The position numbers and the translations under genes were made by a program. From positions 1-37,506 of the forward strand of contig QZKF01000103.1 of assembly GCA_003599455.1 (NCBI GenBank): a DNA stretch of 37,506 nt, in the 5' to 3' direction. Within the stretch, counting starts at the first letter, position 1; every line of letters starts with the position of its first letter. Origin of the DNA: Comamonadaceae bacterium (lineage in GTDB: Bacteria; Pseudomonadota; Gammaproteobacteria; Burkholderiales; Burkholderiaceae_C). Below, one piece after another: positions 17,493 through 24,152 of the stretch. A model generated the notes under the pieces. That model saw only the letters and a list, made by a program, of their open reading frames with translations. It searched no databases and had not been told where the DNA came from.

Positions 17493-18674
17493 TCAGCAGG
17501 TCTCGGCAAACAGCTCGCGTCCGATCAGCATGCGGCGGATCTCGCTCGTACCGGCGCCGATCTCGTACAGCTTGGCATCGCGCCACAGGCGGCCCAGCGG
17601 GTATTCGTTGATATAGCCGTTGCCGCCGAAGATCTGGATGCCGTTGCCGGCCATTTTCGTGGCCTCTTCCGCGCACCACAGGATGACCGAGGCGCAGTCC
17701 TTGCGCACCTGTCGCACGTGCTCGGCACCGAGCAGGTCGAGGTTCTTCGCCACCGTGTAGGCGAACGAGCGGCCGGCCTGCAGCACGGTGTACATGTCGG
17801 CGACCTTGCCCTGGATCAGCTGGAACTCGCCGATGCTCTGGCCGAACTGCTTGCGGTCGTGGATGTAGGGAACGATGTTGTCCATGACGGCCTGCATGAT
17901 GCCCAGCGGCCCGCCGGTGAGCACGGCTCGCTCGTAGTCCAGCCCGCTCATGAGCACCTTGGCGCCGTTGTTGAGGCCGCCCATGATGTTTTCCGGCGGC
18001 ACCTCGACGTTGTGGAACACCATCTCACCGGTATGGCTGCCGCGCATGCCGAGCTTGTCGAGCTTTTGCGCCGTGGAAAAGCCCTTCATGCCCTTCTCGA
18101 CGATGAAGGCGGTGACGCCGCGCGCACCCATCTCGGGTTCGGTCTTGGCGTAGACCACCATGGTGTCGGCGTCGGGGCCGTTGGTGATCCACATCTTGCT
18201 GCCGTTGAGCAGGTAGTAGCCGCCCTTGTCCTCGGCCTTGAGCTTCATGCTGATCACGTCCGAGCCCGCGCCGGGTTCGCTCATGGCCAGCGCGCCCACG
18301 TGTTCGCCGCTGATGAGCTTGGGCAGGTATTTCGCGCGCTGCGCCTCGCTGCCGTTGCGCCGGATCTGGTTCACGCACAGGTTGCTGTGCGCGCCGTACG
18401 AGAGGCCCACGCTGGCCGAAGCGCGCGAGATTTCCTCCATGGCGATCATGTGGGCCAGGTAGCCCATGTTGGCGCCGCCGTATTCCTCGCCCACAGTGAT
18501 GCCGAGCACGCCGAGTTCGCCCATCTTGCGCCACAGGTCCATGGGGAACTGGTCGTTCTGGTCGATCTCGCCCGCGCGCGGGGCGATTTCGGCCTGGGCG
18601 AAGTCGCGCACCGCGTCGCGCAGGGCATCGATGTCTTCGCCGAGCTGGAAGTTGAGGCCGGGCAGGTTGGTCAT
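17493..18674 (-). CDS. ivd: isovaleryl-CoA dehydrogenase
   Basis: Oxidises isovaleryl-CoA to 3-methylcrotonyl-CoA, the committed acyl step of leucine degradation, passing electrons to ETF. The 393-residue protein shows [14 protein letters not shown] near 95, [13 protein letters not shown] near 135, GSKMWITNG near 165 and, diagnostically, the helix-G base in [18 protein letters not shown] near 250. The C-terminus is [21 protein letters not shown], where Gly-Ala replaces the Glu of short-chain enzymes. That combination is characteristic of IVD. The start at 18674 ([14 protein letters not shown]) has GGAG upstream; a longer in-frame reading is rejected. It is second in the LiuR-controlled operon after the thioesterase (44 bp gap). 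Confidence 0.96.
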   Translation of the reverse strand: MTNLPGLNFQLGEDIDALRDAVRDFAQAEIAPRAGEIDQNDQFPMDLWRKMGELGVLGITVGEEYGGANMGYLAHMIAMEEISRASASVGLSYGAHSNLCVNQIRRNGSEAQRAKYLPKLISGEHVGALAMSEPGAGSDVISMKLKAEDKGGYYLLNGSKMWITNGPDADTMVVYAKTEPEMGARGVTAFIVEKGMKGFSTAQKLDKLGMRGSHTGEMVFHNVEVPPENIMGGLNNGAKVLMSGLDYERAVLTGGPLGIMQAVMDNIVPYIHDRKQFGQSIGEFQLIQGKVADMYTVLQAGRSFAYTVAKNLDLLGAEHVRQVRKDCASVILWCAEEATKMAGNGIQIFGGNGYINEYPLGRLWRDAKLYEIGAGTSEIRRMLIGRELFAETC

Positions 18675-18718
18675 GAAGAAGGTCTCCGAAGGATGTTGTC
18701 TGGGGAATCTGAAGCGGC

Positions 18719-19180
18719 TCAGCCCTGGATATTGTCGCGGCCGATCACCGCCATCAGGGTGCAGCCCATCGTCGCGATCAGTTTTTCGCGGCCTCCATCG
18801 ATCGCGTAGGCGTGGCCCTCGCACACCGTGACGGTGCGCCCGGGCTTGATCACCGTGCCGACCATGCGGAAGCGCTCGCCCTGCGCGGGCGCCAGCAGGT
18901 TGATCTTGAACTCGATGGTGAGCACCGCCGCCTCCAGCGGCATCAGCGTGAAGCCGGCGTAACCGCAGGCCGAGTCGAGCCCGGTGGCCACCATGCCGGC
19001 GTGCAGGAAGCCGTGCTGCTGGGTCAGCGGCTCGGCCCAGGGCAGCGTGATCTCGACCCGGCCGGCCTCGACCACCGCCAGCGTGGCGCCCAGGGTGCGC
19101 ATGGCGGCCTGGCGCGCGAAGCTGGCGCGCGTGCGTTCGGCAAAGTCGGGGTTTCGGGGTTCGAAGCTGGGCAGGTTCAC
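18719..19180 (-). CDS. PaaI-type hotdog-fold thioesterase
   Basis: A 153-residue hotdog protein, probable acyl-CoA thioesterase. The active-site segment [22 protein letters not shown] near 53-74 matches the HGG/HAGxxxxxxD pattern of PaaI-type enzymes, and the family beta-strand [13 protein letters not shown] follows near 95. It is the first gene after the liu promoter (19211-19240), so it is expected to be induced with ivd. It might release CoA from stalled or excess branched acyl-CoA intermediates, which is an inference. The start [18 protein letters not shown] at 19180 lies about 30 bp from the -10 box. Confidence 0.88.
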   Translation of the reverse strand: MNLPSFEPRNPDFAERTRASFARQAAMRTLGATLAVVEAGRVEITLPWAEPLTQQHGFLHAGMVATGLDSACGYAGFTLMPLEAAVLTIEFKINLLAPAQGERFRMVGTVIKPGRTVTVCEGHAYAIDGGREKLIATMGCTLMAVIGRDNIQG

Positions 19181-19210
19181 GGCAATCCCGGTGCGTGGAA
19201 GTGAACCGCG

Positions 19211-19240
19211 ATTCTACGTTGACGTTTACGTAAACGTCAA
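19211..19240 (-). promoter_or_regulatory. liu/ivd operon promoter with perfect LiuR-type palindrome
   Basis: On the minus strand a -35 box TTGACG (19235-19240) is separated by 18 bp from a -10 box TAGAAT (19211-19216). A perfect 22-bp palindrome (19219-19240, each half TTGACGTTTAC) fills the -35 and spacer. An operator lying inside a stretched spacer is the classic MerR-family arrangement. A site identical at 20 of 22 positions lies upstream of the MerR-type liuR gene. The promoter is about 30 bp from the thioesterase ATG. Confidence 0.88.
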
Positions 19241-19290
19241 TTCAGCCCTGCGACCGCTGACCGCCCCTGCGCGGCTATGCTCGACGCCCC

Positions 19291-19908
19291 ATGCCCTTCA
19301 CCCTGTCAGCCCCGGTCCACAGCGAAAGCATGATCAAGAAAAGCCGCTTCATCGGTTGCGTGGAACCCCTGGCCGACCGCGCCGCGGCGCTGCGGCGGGT
19401 GACGCAGTTGCGCGCCGAACATCCTGCCGCCACGCACGTGTGCTGGGCGCTGATGGCCGGCGGGCATTCGGCCGCGAACGACGATGGCGAGCCCGGTGGC
19501 ACCGCCGGCCGGCCCATGCTGGAGGTGCTGCGGCACCAGGACCTGGAAGGCGTGCTCGCCACCGTGGTGCGCTACTACGGCGGCACACCGCTGGGCGCCG
19601 GCGGCCTGGTGCGCGCCTACACCGACAGCGTGGCCCGGGCCCTGCTGCAAGCGCACAAGGTGCCGGTGATCCGCTGGCGCCAGCTGCGCTGCGTGCTGCC
19701 CCATGCGCTGGAAGGCTGGTTGCGCCGCGAGCTCGACGCGCACGGCGCCAGCCTGGTCGACGCACAGCGAGGTGAGGGCGTGACCGTCACGCTGCGCCTG
19801 CCCGAGGCGAACGCCGCCGCCTTCGTGGCCCGCCTCAACGACGCCGGCCAGGGCCGCGTGCTCTGGCTGGAAGACGACAGCGCGCCTTCAGGCCGGGACG
19901 AGGCGTGA
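19291..19908 (+). CDS. IMPACT/YigZ family protein
   Basis: A 205-residue protein of the YigZ/IMPACT (UPF0029) family. The N-terminal domain holds the family motifs IKKSRFIGCVEPL near residue 15, HVCWALMAGG near 50, the signature NDDGEPGGTAGRPMLEVL near 63, and VVRYYGGTPLGAGGLVRAY near 92. The C-terminal DUF1949-like ferredoxin-fold region spans about 130-195. The molecular role in bacteria is not settled. It starts 50 bp downstream of the liu palindrome but reads away from it, and no good plus-strand promoter is built on that palindrome. Its 3' end overlaps the convergent TetR gene by 21 bp. Confidence 0.92.
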   Translation: MPFTLSAPVHSESMIKKSRFIGCVEPLADRAAALRRVTQLRAEHPAATHVCWALMAGGHSAANDDGEPGGTAGRPMLEVLRHQDLEGVLATVVRYYGGTPLGAGGLVRAYTDSVARALLQAHKVPVIRWRQLRCVLPHALEGWLRRELDAHGASLVDAQRGEGVTVTLRLPEANAAAFVARLNDAGQGRVLWLEDDSAPSGRDEA

Positions 19909-20487
19909 GAGCAGCAGGCGGATCGCCTGCTCATAGGGCGCGGCCGGCTCGCCCCGCGCGATCGCCAGCGCCGCGCGGTCGAACGCCGCCGACAGCAGCA
20001 CGCTGAGCTCGCGCAGCGGCGCAGCGACGGGCTGGCCCTCGCCCAGCGCCGCCTGCAGGCCCTCCTGCAGGGCCTGGAAGCCCGCCAGGTCGCTCAAGCC
20101 CATCACCTGTTCGGCCGAGAGCACGGCCGGGGCTTCCAGCAGCAGCAGGCGCGCGCGGCCCGCCGCCGCCATGGCCGCGAAATAGGCCTGGGCCCCCGCC
20201 AGCAGCGCATCCACCGGCTTCTTGTGGCGCCTGGAGCGCTGCGTGATCTCGTCGGCCACCTCCTGCGCCACCTGGCGGGCCACGGCGTGGAACAGCCCGG
20301 TCTTGTCGGCAAAGTGGTGGTAGAGCGCGCCGCGCGTGACGTTCGCGGCCGCCACGATCTCGGGTGTGCCGGTGCCCGCAAAGCCCCGGGCCTCGAACAG
20401 CGCGCGCGCCGCGCCCACCAAGGCTGCCCGGGTGGCGTCGGTGCGTTCACCCTGGGATCGTCGCTGGGGAGGGTCGGGTCTTTTCAT
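19888..20487 (-). CDS. TetR family transcriptional regulator
   Basis: A 199-residue repressor-type protein. The N-terminal HTH (about 17-63) reads ALVGAARALFEARGFAGTGTPEIVAAANVTRGALYHHFADKTGLF, with the TetR hallmark ALYHHFADK. The C-terminal part is an all-helical ligand domain with no recognisable specificity. It is divergent from the VOC protein at 20557, and the intervening 69 bp holds two palindromes (20488-20504, directly before its own ATG, and 20515-20535), so it probably represses both itself and the VOC gene. The inducer is unknown. Confidence 0.92.
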   Translation of the reverse strand: MKRPDPPQRRSQGERTDATRAALVGAARALFEARGFAGTGTPEIVAAANVTRGALYHHFADKTGLFHAVARQVAQEVADEITQRSRRHKKPVDALLAGAQAYFAAMAAAGRARLLLLEAPAVLSAEQVMGLSDLAGFQALQEGLQAALGEGQPVAAPLRELSVLLSAAFDRAALAIARGEPAAPYEQAIRLLLSRLVPA

Positions 20488-20504
20488 ACATACAGCCTGT
20501 ATGT
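20488..20504. promoter_or_regulatory. TetR-type operator 1
   Basis: The 17-bp sequence ACATACAGCCTGTATGT is an inverted repeat of ACATACAG around one central base. It abuts the first codon of the tetR gene (20487), where bound repressor would block that gene's own transcription or early elongation. The half-site ATACA recurs in operator 2. Assignment to this TetR protein is by position. Confidence 0.75.
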
Positions 20505-20508
20505 TATA

Positions 20509-20537
20509 TTGAACTTACATGCATATTGTATGTAAAT
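20509..20537 (+). promoter_or_regulatory. VOC gene promoter with TetR-type operator 2 in the spacer
   Basis: A -35-like TTGAAC (20509-20514) and a -10-like GTAAAT (20532-20537) are spaced by 17 bp. An imperfect palindrome with ends TTACAT and ATGTAA (20515-20535) fills the spacer, a placement where a bound repressor would exclude RNA polymerase. This AT-rich stretch stands out from the GC-rich surroundings. A ribosome-binding site AAAGGAG follows at 20542-20548, 8 bp before the ATG. Confidence 0.65.
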
Positions 20538-20556
20538 TTTCAAAGGAGCAGCGCGC

Positions 20557-20985
20557 ATGAAATCCACCCAGTACTACCCCGTGCTCATGACCGACCGCGT
20601 GGCCGAGACGGCCTGCTACTACGAGCAACATTTCCGCTTCACGCGCCAGTTCGACAGCGACTGGTATGTGCACCTGCAATCGAGCGAGGACGAGAAGGTG
20701 AACCTGGCCATCCTGGACGGCGCCCACGCCACCATCCCGGCGGTGGCGCGCGGCGGCCGGGCCGCTGGCGTGCTGCTCAACTTCGAGGTGGACAACGTGG
20801 ACGCGGAATACGAGCGCGTGCTCGCGAGCGGCCTGGATGTGCAGCTCGCGCTGCGCGACGAGCCCTTCGGCCAGCGCCACTTCATCGTGCAGGACCCCAA
20901 CGGCGTGCTGATCGACGTGATCCAGCCGATCCCGCCGAGCGAGGACTTCCTGCGCCAGTACGCGGCGGGCGCCGCGGCCCGCTGA
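20557..20985 (+). CDS. VOC (glyoxalase/bleomycin-resistance) superfamily protein
   Basis: A 142-residue single VOC domain, with paired beta-alpha-beta-beta-beta units. The N-terminal module starts [28 protein letters not shown], and the C-terminal module ends [22 protein letters not shown], the family's typical closing strand. The position that holds a metal-binding Glu in glyoxalase I is Asp here (LIDVIQ), so metal-dependent catalysis is uncertain and a ligand-binding or resistance role is possible. A strong AAAGGAG ribosome-binding site precedes the start. It is divergent from, and probably repressed by, the TetR protein. Its stop is 1 bp from the convergent DUF1304 gene. Confidence 0.9.
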   Translation: MKSTQYYPVLMTDRVAETACYYEQHFRFTRQFDSDWYVHLQSSEDEKVNLAILDGAHATIPAVARGGRAAGVLLNFEVDNVDAEYERVLASGLDVQLALRDEPFGQRHFIVQDPNGVLIDVIQPIPPSEDFLRQYAAGAAAR

Positions 20986-20986
20986 T

Positions 20987-21352
20987 TCAGGCCGCGCGGC
21001 TCAGGTAGACCAGCACCAGCCCCACTGCAGCGGGCAGGGCCTGCACGAACAGGATCTTGCGGCTGGCGGTGGCCGCGCCGTACAGGCCGGCGACCAGCAC
21101 GCACAGCAGGAAGAACACCTTCACGCCAAAGCCCTCGGGGCCGAGCCACAGCCCCCACAGCAGGCCGGCGGCCAGGAAGCCGTTGTACAGGCCCTGGTTG
21201 GCCGCCAGCACCTTGGTGGCCGCGGCCGATGCGGGCGTCTGGCCGAAGGCCTTCAACCCGGCGGGCTTGTCCCACAGGAACATCTCGAGCACCAGGAAGT
21301 AGATGTGCAGGAGCGCGACGAGCGCGACGACGATGCTGGCGATCAGGGACAT
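20987..21352 (-). CDS. DUF1304 family small membrane protein
   Basis: A 121-residue protein with four predicted membrane helices (about 3-26, 52-70, 78-95 and 100-118). The conserved N-terminal pattern is HIYFLVLEMFLWDKP, followed by KAFGQTPA and AANQGLYNGFLAAGLLWG near 50-68. These are characteristic of DUF1304, an uncharacterised inner-membrane family. It lies 52 bp downstream of liuR on the same strand and could be co-transcribed with it. No functional assignment is possible from sequence. Confidence 0.88.
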   Translation of the reverse strand: MSLIASIVVALVALLHIYFLVLEMFLWDKPAGLKAFGQTPASAAATKVLAANQGLYNGFLAAGLLWGLWLGPEGFGVKVFFLLCVLVAGLYGAATASRKILFVQALPAAVGLVLVYLSRAA

Positions 21353-21404
21353 GGTGACTCCTTGGGAACGGGCGCCGCGCGGGCGGCAGCGGTGGGGAAC
21401 TGGC

Positions 21405-21806
21405 TCAGGCCTTCTTCTCGATCTTGCCCAGCAGGGCGCGGGCTTCCTTCTCGTGCGTCTTCACCTCGTCGAGGTTGGCCACCAGGTCGGCCATCTGCTC
21501 CTCGAGCTGGCGGCGGTGGTCGGCCAGCACGGCGAGGAACTTGCGCAGCTGAGGCCCGGTGTCGCGCGGGCTGTCGTACATGTCGATGATGTCCTTGGCC
21601 TCGGTCAGCGACAGGCCCAGGCGCTTGGCGCGCAGCGTGAGCTTGAGGCGCGTGCGGTCGCGCGAGGTGTAGACCCGGTTGCGCCCGCCGGGGCCTTCGC
21701 GCTGCGGCTGCAGCAGACCCATGTCTTCGTAGAAGCGGATCGCGCGGGTGGTCAGGTCGAACTCGCGCGCCAGGTCGCTGATGGTGTAGGTCGGGTTCGT
21801 CGCCAT
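21405..21806 (-). CDS. liuR: LiuR, MerR-family regulator of leucine/isovalerate catabolism
   Basis: A 133-residue MerR-family regulator. The N-terminal winged helix covers TYTISDLAREFDLTTRAIRFYEDMGLLQPQREG (the MerR signature RAIRFYEDMGLL near 21-32) and VYTSRDRTRLKLTLRAKRLGLSL. A long antiparallel dimerisation helix (about 85-125) follows, with no cysteine-rich metal site. This compact form matches LiuR, the described proteobacterial regulator of branched-chain amino acid catabolism. Support from context is strong: a 22-bp site 18 bp upstream of its start matches the operator in the ivd operon promoter at 20 of 22 positions, implying autoregulation plus control of that operon. Confidence 0.92.
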   Translation of the reverse strand: MATNPTYTISDLAREFDLTTRAIRFYEDMGLLQPQREGPGGRNRVYTSRDRTRLKLTLRAKRLGLSLTEAKDIIDMYDSPRDTGPQLRKFLAVLADHRRQLEEQMADLVANLDEVKTHEKEARALLGKIEKKA

Positions 21807-21823
21807 GGGTTCGTGCCCTGTTA

Positions 21824-21845
21824 TTGACGTTTACGTCAACGTCAC
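21824..21845 (-). promoter_or_regulatory. LiuR-type operator upstream of liuR
   Basis: A 22-bp inverted repeat identical at 20 of 22 positions to the perfect palindrome at 19219-19240. The two substitutions break symmetry in one half (GTCAACGTCAC instead of GTAAACGTCAA). It ends 18 bp before the liuR ATG at 21806. The associated -35/-10 boxes are poorer than at the ivd operon, suggesting weaker, autoregulated expression. Assignment to LiuR is inferred from similarity and position. Confidence 0.85.
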
Positions 21846-21895
21846 TCGGCGATCTTAACGGAATCGTCCCTGCAGGTGCCCTTCCGTCGGGCGCG

Positions 21896-22792
21896 TCATT
21901 CGTCCAGCGGCACCGCCGCCTCGCGCAGCGCGCGGCGCCGCTCGGCGTGGTCGGGCAGCACGCTGGCCACCACGTCCCAGAACTGCGGGCTGTGGTCCAT
22001 GTGGTGCAGGTGGCTGAGTTCGTGCACCACCACGTAGTCCACCATCTCCAGCTTCAGGTGGATCAGCCGCCAGTTCAGGCGGATGGAGCCGTCGGCGCTC
22101 GCGCTGCCCCAGCGCGTGCCCGCACTGGACAGGCGCAGCTTGCTGTAGCGCACGCCGAGCTGCGGCGCGAAATGGTCCAGACGCTCGGCAAACAAGGCCT
22201 TGGCCTGCTTCATCAGCCAGGCCTGAGCCGCGTCGCGGACCTGGCCCTCCTTCGCGCTGTGGGCCAGCCCCAGGCGCAGCGTGGCCGGCGTGCCCGGTGC
22301 CGCCGCGGGCTCGAACACGGCGCCCACCTGGGTGAAGGTGTGCGTGGGGTCGAGCAGCAGGCGCAGGCGCCCGCCCAGGTAGTCGAACTCGGCGCCATCG
22401 GCCCAGACGATGCGCGCCTGCGCCATCTCGCCGGCGCGCTCACGCGCGCTCTGCAGCTTCTCCAGCACCCAGGCCGACTTGTCGTGCAGCAGCGCCTCGA
22501 CCTCGCCCACCGGCGTCCAGCGCGGCGCGCTCACGCTCAGGCCGTCGGTGCTGACCGACAGGCCGATGGTGCGGCGCTTGCCGCGCTTGAACTCGTAGGC
22601 CACGTCGCACGAGCCCAGCCGCAGCATGCGGTTGGCGCGCGGGTGGTGCCAGGCCGCGGGCTGGAACACCTGGCCCATGGGCAGGGCCGGCGGCGCAACC
22701 ACCCGGGGTGGCGCGGGCGCGGGCGCGGGCCGTGGCGCTTCGGGCGCGGAGCCGCCGAGGAAGTCGAGCGCCAGTTGCACGAAGCGCTGCAT
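21896..22792 (-). CDS. YgjP/SprT-like zinc metallopeptidase domain protein
   Basis: A 298-residue protein of the YgjP-like (DUF45) metallopeptidase family. After a Pro/Ala-rich N-terminus (about 15-45), the domain starts at KRGKRRTIGLSVSTDGLSVSAPRW near 68. It ends in VVVHELSHLHHMDHSPQFWDVV near 257, where HELSH plus a downstream His form the zinc site. YSKLRLSSAGTRWGSAS and RLNWRLIHL are family hallmarks. The substrate is unknown. The ATG at 22792 (MQRFVQLALDFLGG) is 8 bp after the plsC stop; longer in-frame readings run through plsC in another frame and are rejected. It is last of the glyQ-glyS-gmhB-plsC run. Confidence 0.9.
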   Translation of the reverse strand: MQRFVQLALDFLGGSAPEAPRPAPAPAPPRVVAPPALPMGQVFQPAAWHHPRANRMLRLGSCDVAYEFKRGKRRTIGLSVSTDGLSVSAPRWTPVGEVEALLHDKSAWVLEKLQSARERAGEMAQARIVWADGAEFDYLGGRLRLLLDPTHTFTQVGAVFEPAAAPGTPATLRLGLAHSAKEGQVRDAAQAWLMKQAKALFAERLDHFAPQLGVRYSKLRLSSAGTRWGSASADGSIRLNWRLIHLKLEMVDYVVVHELSHLHHMDHSPQFWDVVASVLPDHAERRRALREAAVPLDE

Positions 22793-22800
22793 GGCGTGGC

Positions 22801-23550
22801 TCAGGGGGTGCGATAGGCGTCGGGGTCGAGCCGGCGCATTTCCGCTTCGATCCAGGCCTCGACCTCGCGCATCAGTTCGTCGGGCTCGCGGCCCTGGCTC
22901 GGGATCGGCTTGCCGATGGAGAACTCCACCGTGCCCGGCTTCTTGATGAAGGCCTTGCGCGGCCAGCACTTGGCCGAGGTCACCGCGATCGGAATCACCG
23001 GCGCGCCGGTTTCCACGGCCAGCCGCGTGCCGCCGCTCTTGTAGGTGCCCTTCTGGCCGCGCGGGATGCGCGTGCCTTCGGGAAACATGATCACCCAGGT
23101 GCCCTGGTTGAGCAGGCGCTGGCCTTGCTCGACCACCTTGTTGAAGGCCTGGGCGCGTTTGCTGCGGTCGATGTGGATCATGTCCATGCGGCCCATGGCC
23201 CAGCCGAAGAACGGCACGTAGAGCAGTTCCTTCTTGAACACATAGGCCAGCGGGTGCGGCATCAGCGCGGGCATGCAGAAGGTTTCCCAGGTGGACTGGT
23301 GCTTGAGCAGCAGGACCGCCGGCGCGGTGCTGCCCACCGGCAGGTTCTCGTAGCCGATGATGTCGTTGCGAATGCCCAGGATCAGCTTGCCGCTGTTCAC
23401 CGCGAGCTTCAGCCAGCCGGCGCACATCCAGTAGATCTGCGTGCTGTTGAGAAAGGGCGCGGCCACCAGCACCGCAAGCGCCCAGGGCACCACGGTCACC
23501 GCCATGAACAGGGTGTGCAGGACGGCGCGCAGCAGGTTGATCAGGATCAT
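22801..23550 (-). CDS. plsC: 1-acyl-sn-glycerol-3-phosphate acyltransferase (PlsC-like)
   Basis: A 249-residue membrane-associated acyltransferase making phosphatidic acid from lysophosphatidic acid. An N-terminal hydrophobic segment (about 5-35) precedes the catalytic block LLLKHQSTWETF near 85, an HX4E form of the usual NHX4D. MDMIHIDR near 125 matches block II and the acceptor-binding FPEGTRIPRGQKG near 155 matches block III. VIPIAVTS follows as block IV. The HX4E variant is intact in all other respects. The start at 23550 (MILINLLRAVLHTLF) leaves a 7-bp gap to gmhB. Another lysophospholipid acyl acceptor is possible. Confidence 0.92.
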   Translation of the reverse strand: MILINLLRAVLHTLFMAVTVVPWALAVLVAAPFLNSTQIYWMCAGWLKLAVNSGKLILGIRNDIIGYENLPVGSTAPAVLLLKHQSTWETFCMPALMPHPLAYVFKKELLYVPFFGWAMGRMDMIHIDRSKRAQAFNKVVEQGQRLLNQGTWVIMFPEGTRIPRGQKGTYKSGGTRLAVETGAPVIPIAVTSAKCWPRKAFIKKPGTVEFSIGKPIPSQGREPDELMREVEAWIEAEMRRLDPDAYRTP

Positions 23551-23557
23551 GGGGGGG

Positions 23558-24142
23558 TCAGGTGGTGGGTTGCGCCAGCAGCCAGTCGGCGAAAGCGCCA
23601 AGGTCGTCGTGCGGATGGGTGTGGGGCGGCAGGTCGGGCGCGAGCGCGGCAAGGTCGGCGTCCGAGCCCAGGCCCACGCGGCCCCGCAGGTGTTCGGACT
23701 TGCCGGTCATGAGCAGATGGGTGCGGCAGCCCGCGGCGGCGGCCGCGCGCACGTGGCGCATCGCATTGCCGGCAGCGTGCACGGTGGCCAGGGGCACGCC
23801 GTAGCGCTCGCCGATCTGCGTGAACAGGCCGGGCGCGGGCTTGCGGCACGGGCAGCCGTCTTCGGGCGCGTGCGGGCAGAAGAACACCGCCTCCACGCGG
23901 GCCCCGGCGGCGGCGAGCTGGCGGTGCATCTTGGCGTGGATGGCGTTGAGCGAGGCCACGTCGAACAGGCCGCGCCCGATGCCGGACTGGTTGGTCGCGA
24001 GCACGATGCGCCAGCCGCCCTGGTTGAGCCGCGCCACCGCCTCGAGCGCACCGGGCAGCGCCTCCCACTCGTCCGGCGAGGCGACGTAGTCGTCGCGGCT
24101 GCGGTTGAGCGTGCCGTCGCGGTCGAGGATGAGCAGCTTCAT
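23558..24142 (-). CDS. gmhB: D-glycero-beta-D-manno-heptose-1,7-bisphosphate 7-phosphatase-like, altered motif IV
   Basis: A HAD-type histidinol-phosphatase/GmhB-like protein of 194 residues, normally making heptose precursors for lipopolysaccharide core. Motif I is LILDRDGTLNRS at residue 4, motif II LATNQSGIGRG near 48, and the zinc loop FFCPHAPEDGCPCRKP near 87 has its Cys/His set and the motif III Lys. However, the stretch where family members carry GDxxxD (motif IV, a magnesium ligand) reads VHAAGNAMRHVRAA near 120-133, so both acidic residues are replaced (Asn and His). The reading frame is continuous and the rest looks normal. It may be impaired or altered in activity. It lies 10 bp after glyS. 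Confidence 0.85.
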   Translation of the reverse strand: MKLLILDRDGTLNRSRDDYVASPDEWEALPGALEAVARLNQGGWRIVLATNQSGIGRGLFDVASLNAIHAKMHRQLAAAGARVEAVFFCPHAPEDGCPCRKPAPGLFTQIGERYGVPLATVHAAGNAMRHVRAAAAAGCRTHLLMTGKSEHLRGRVGLGSDADLAALAPDLPPHTHPHDDLGAFADWLLAQPTT

Positions 24143-24152
24143 GGTGGCGGGC

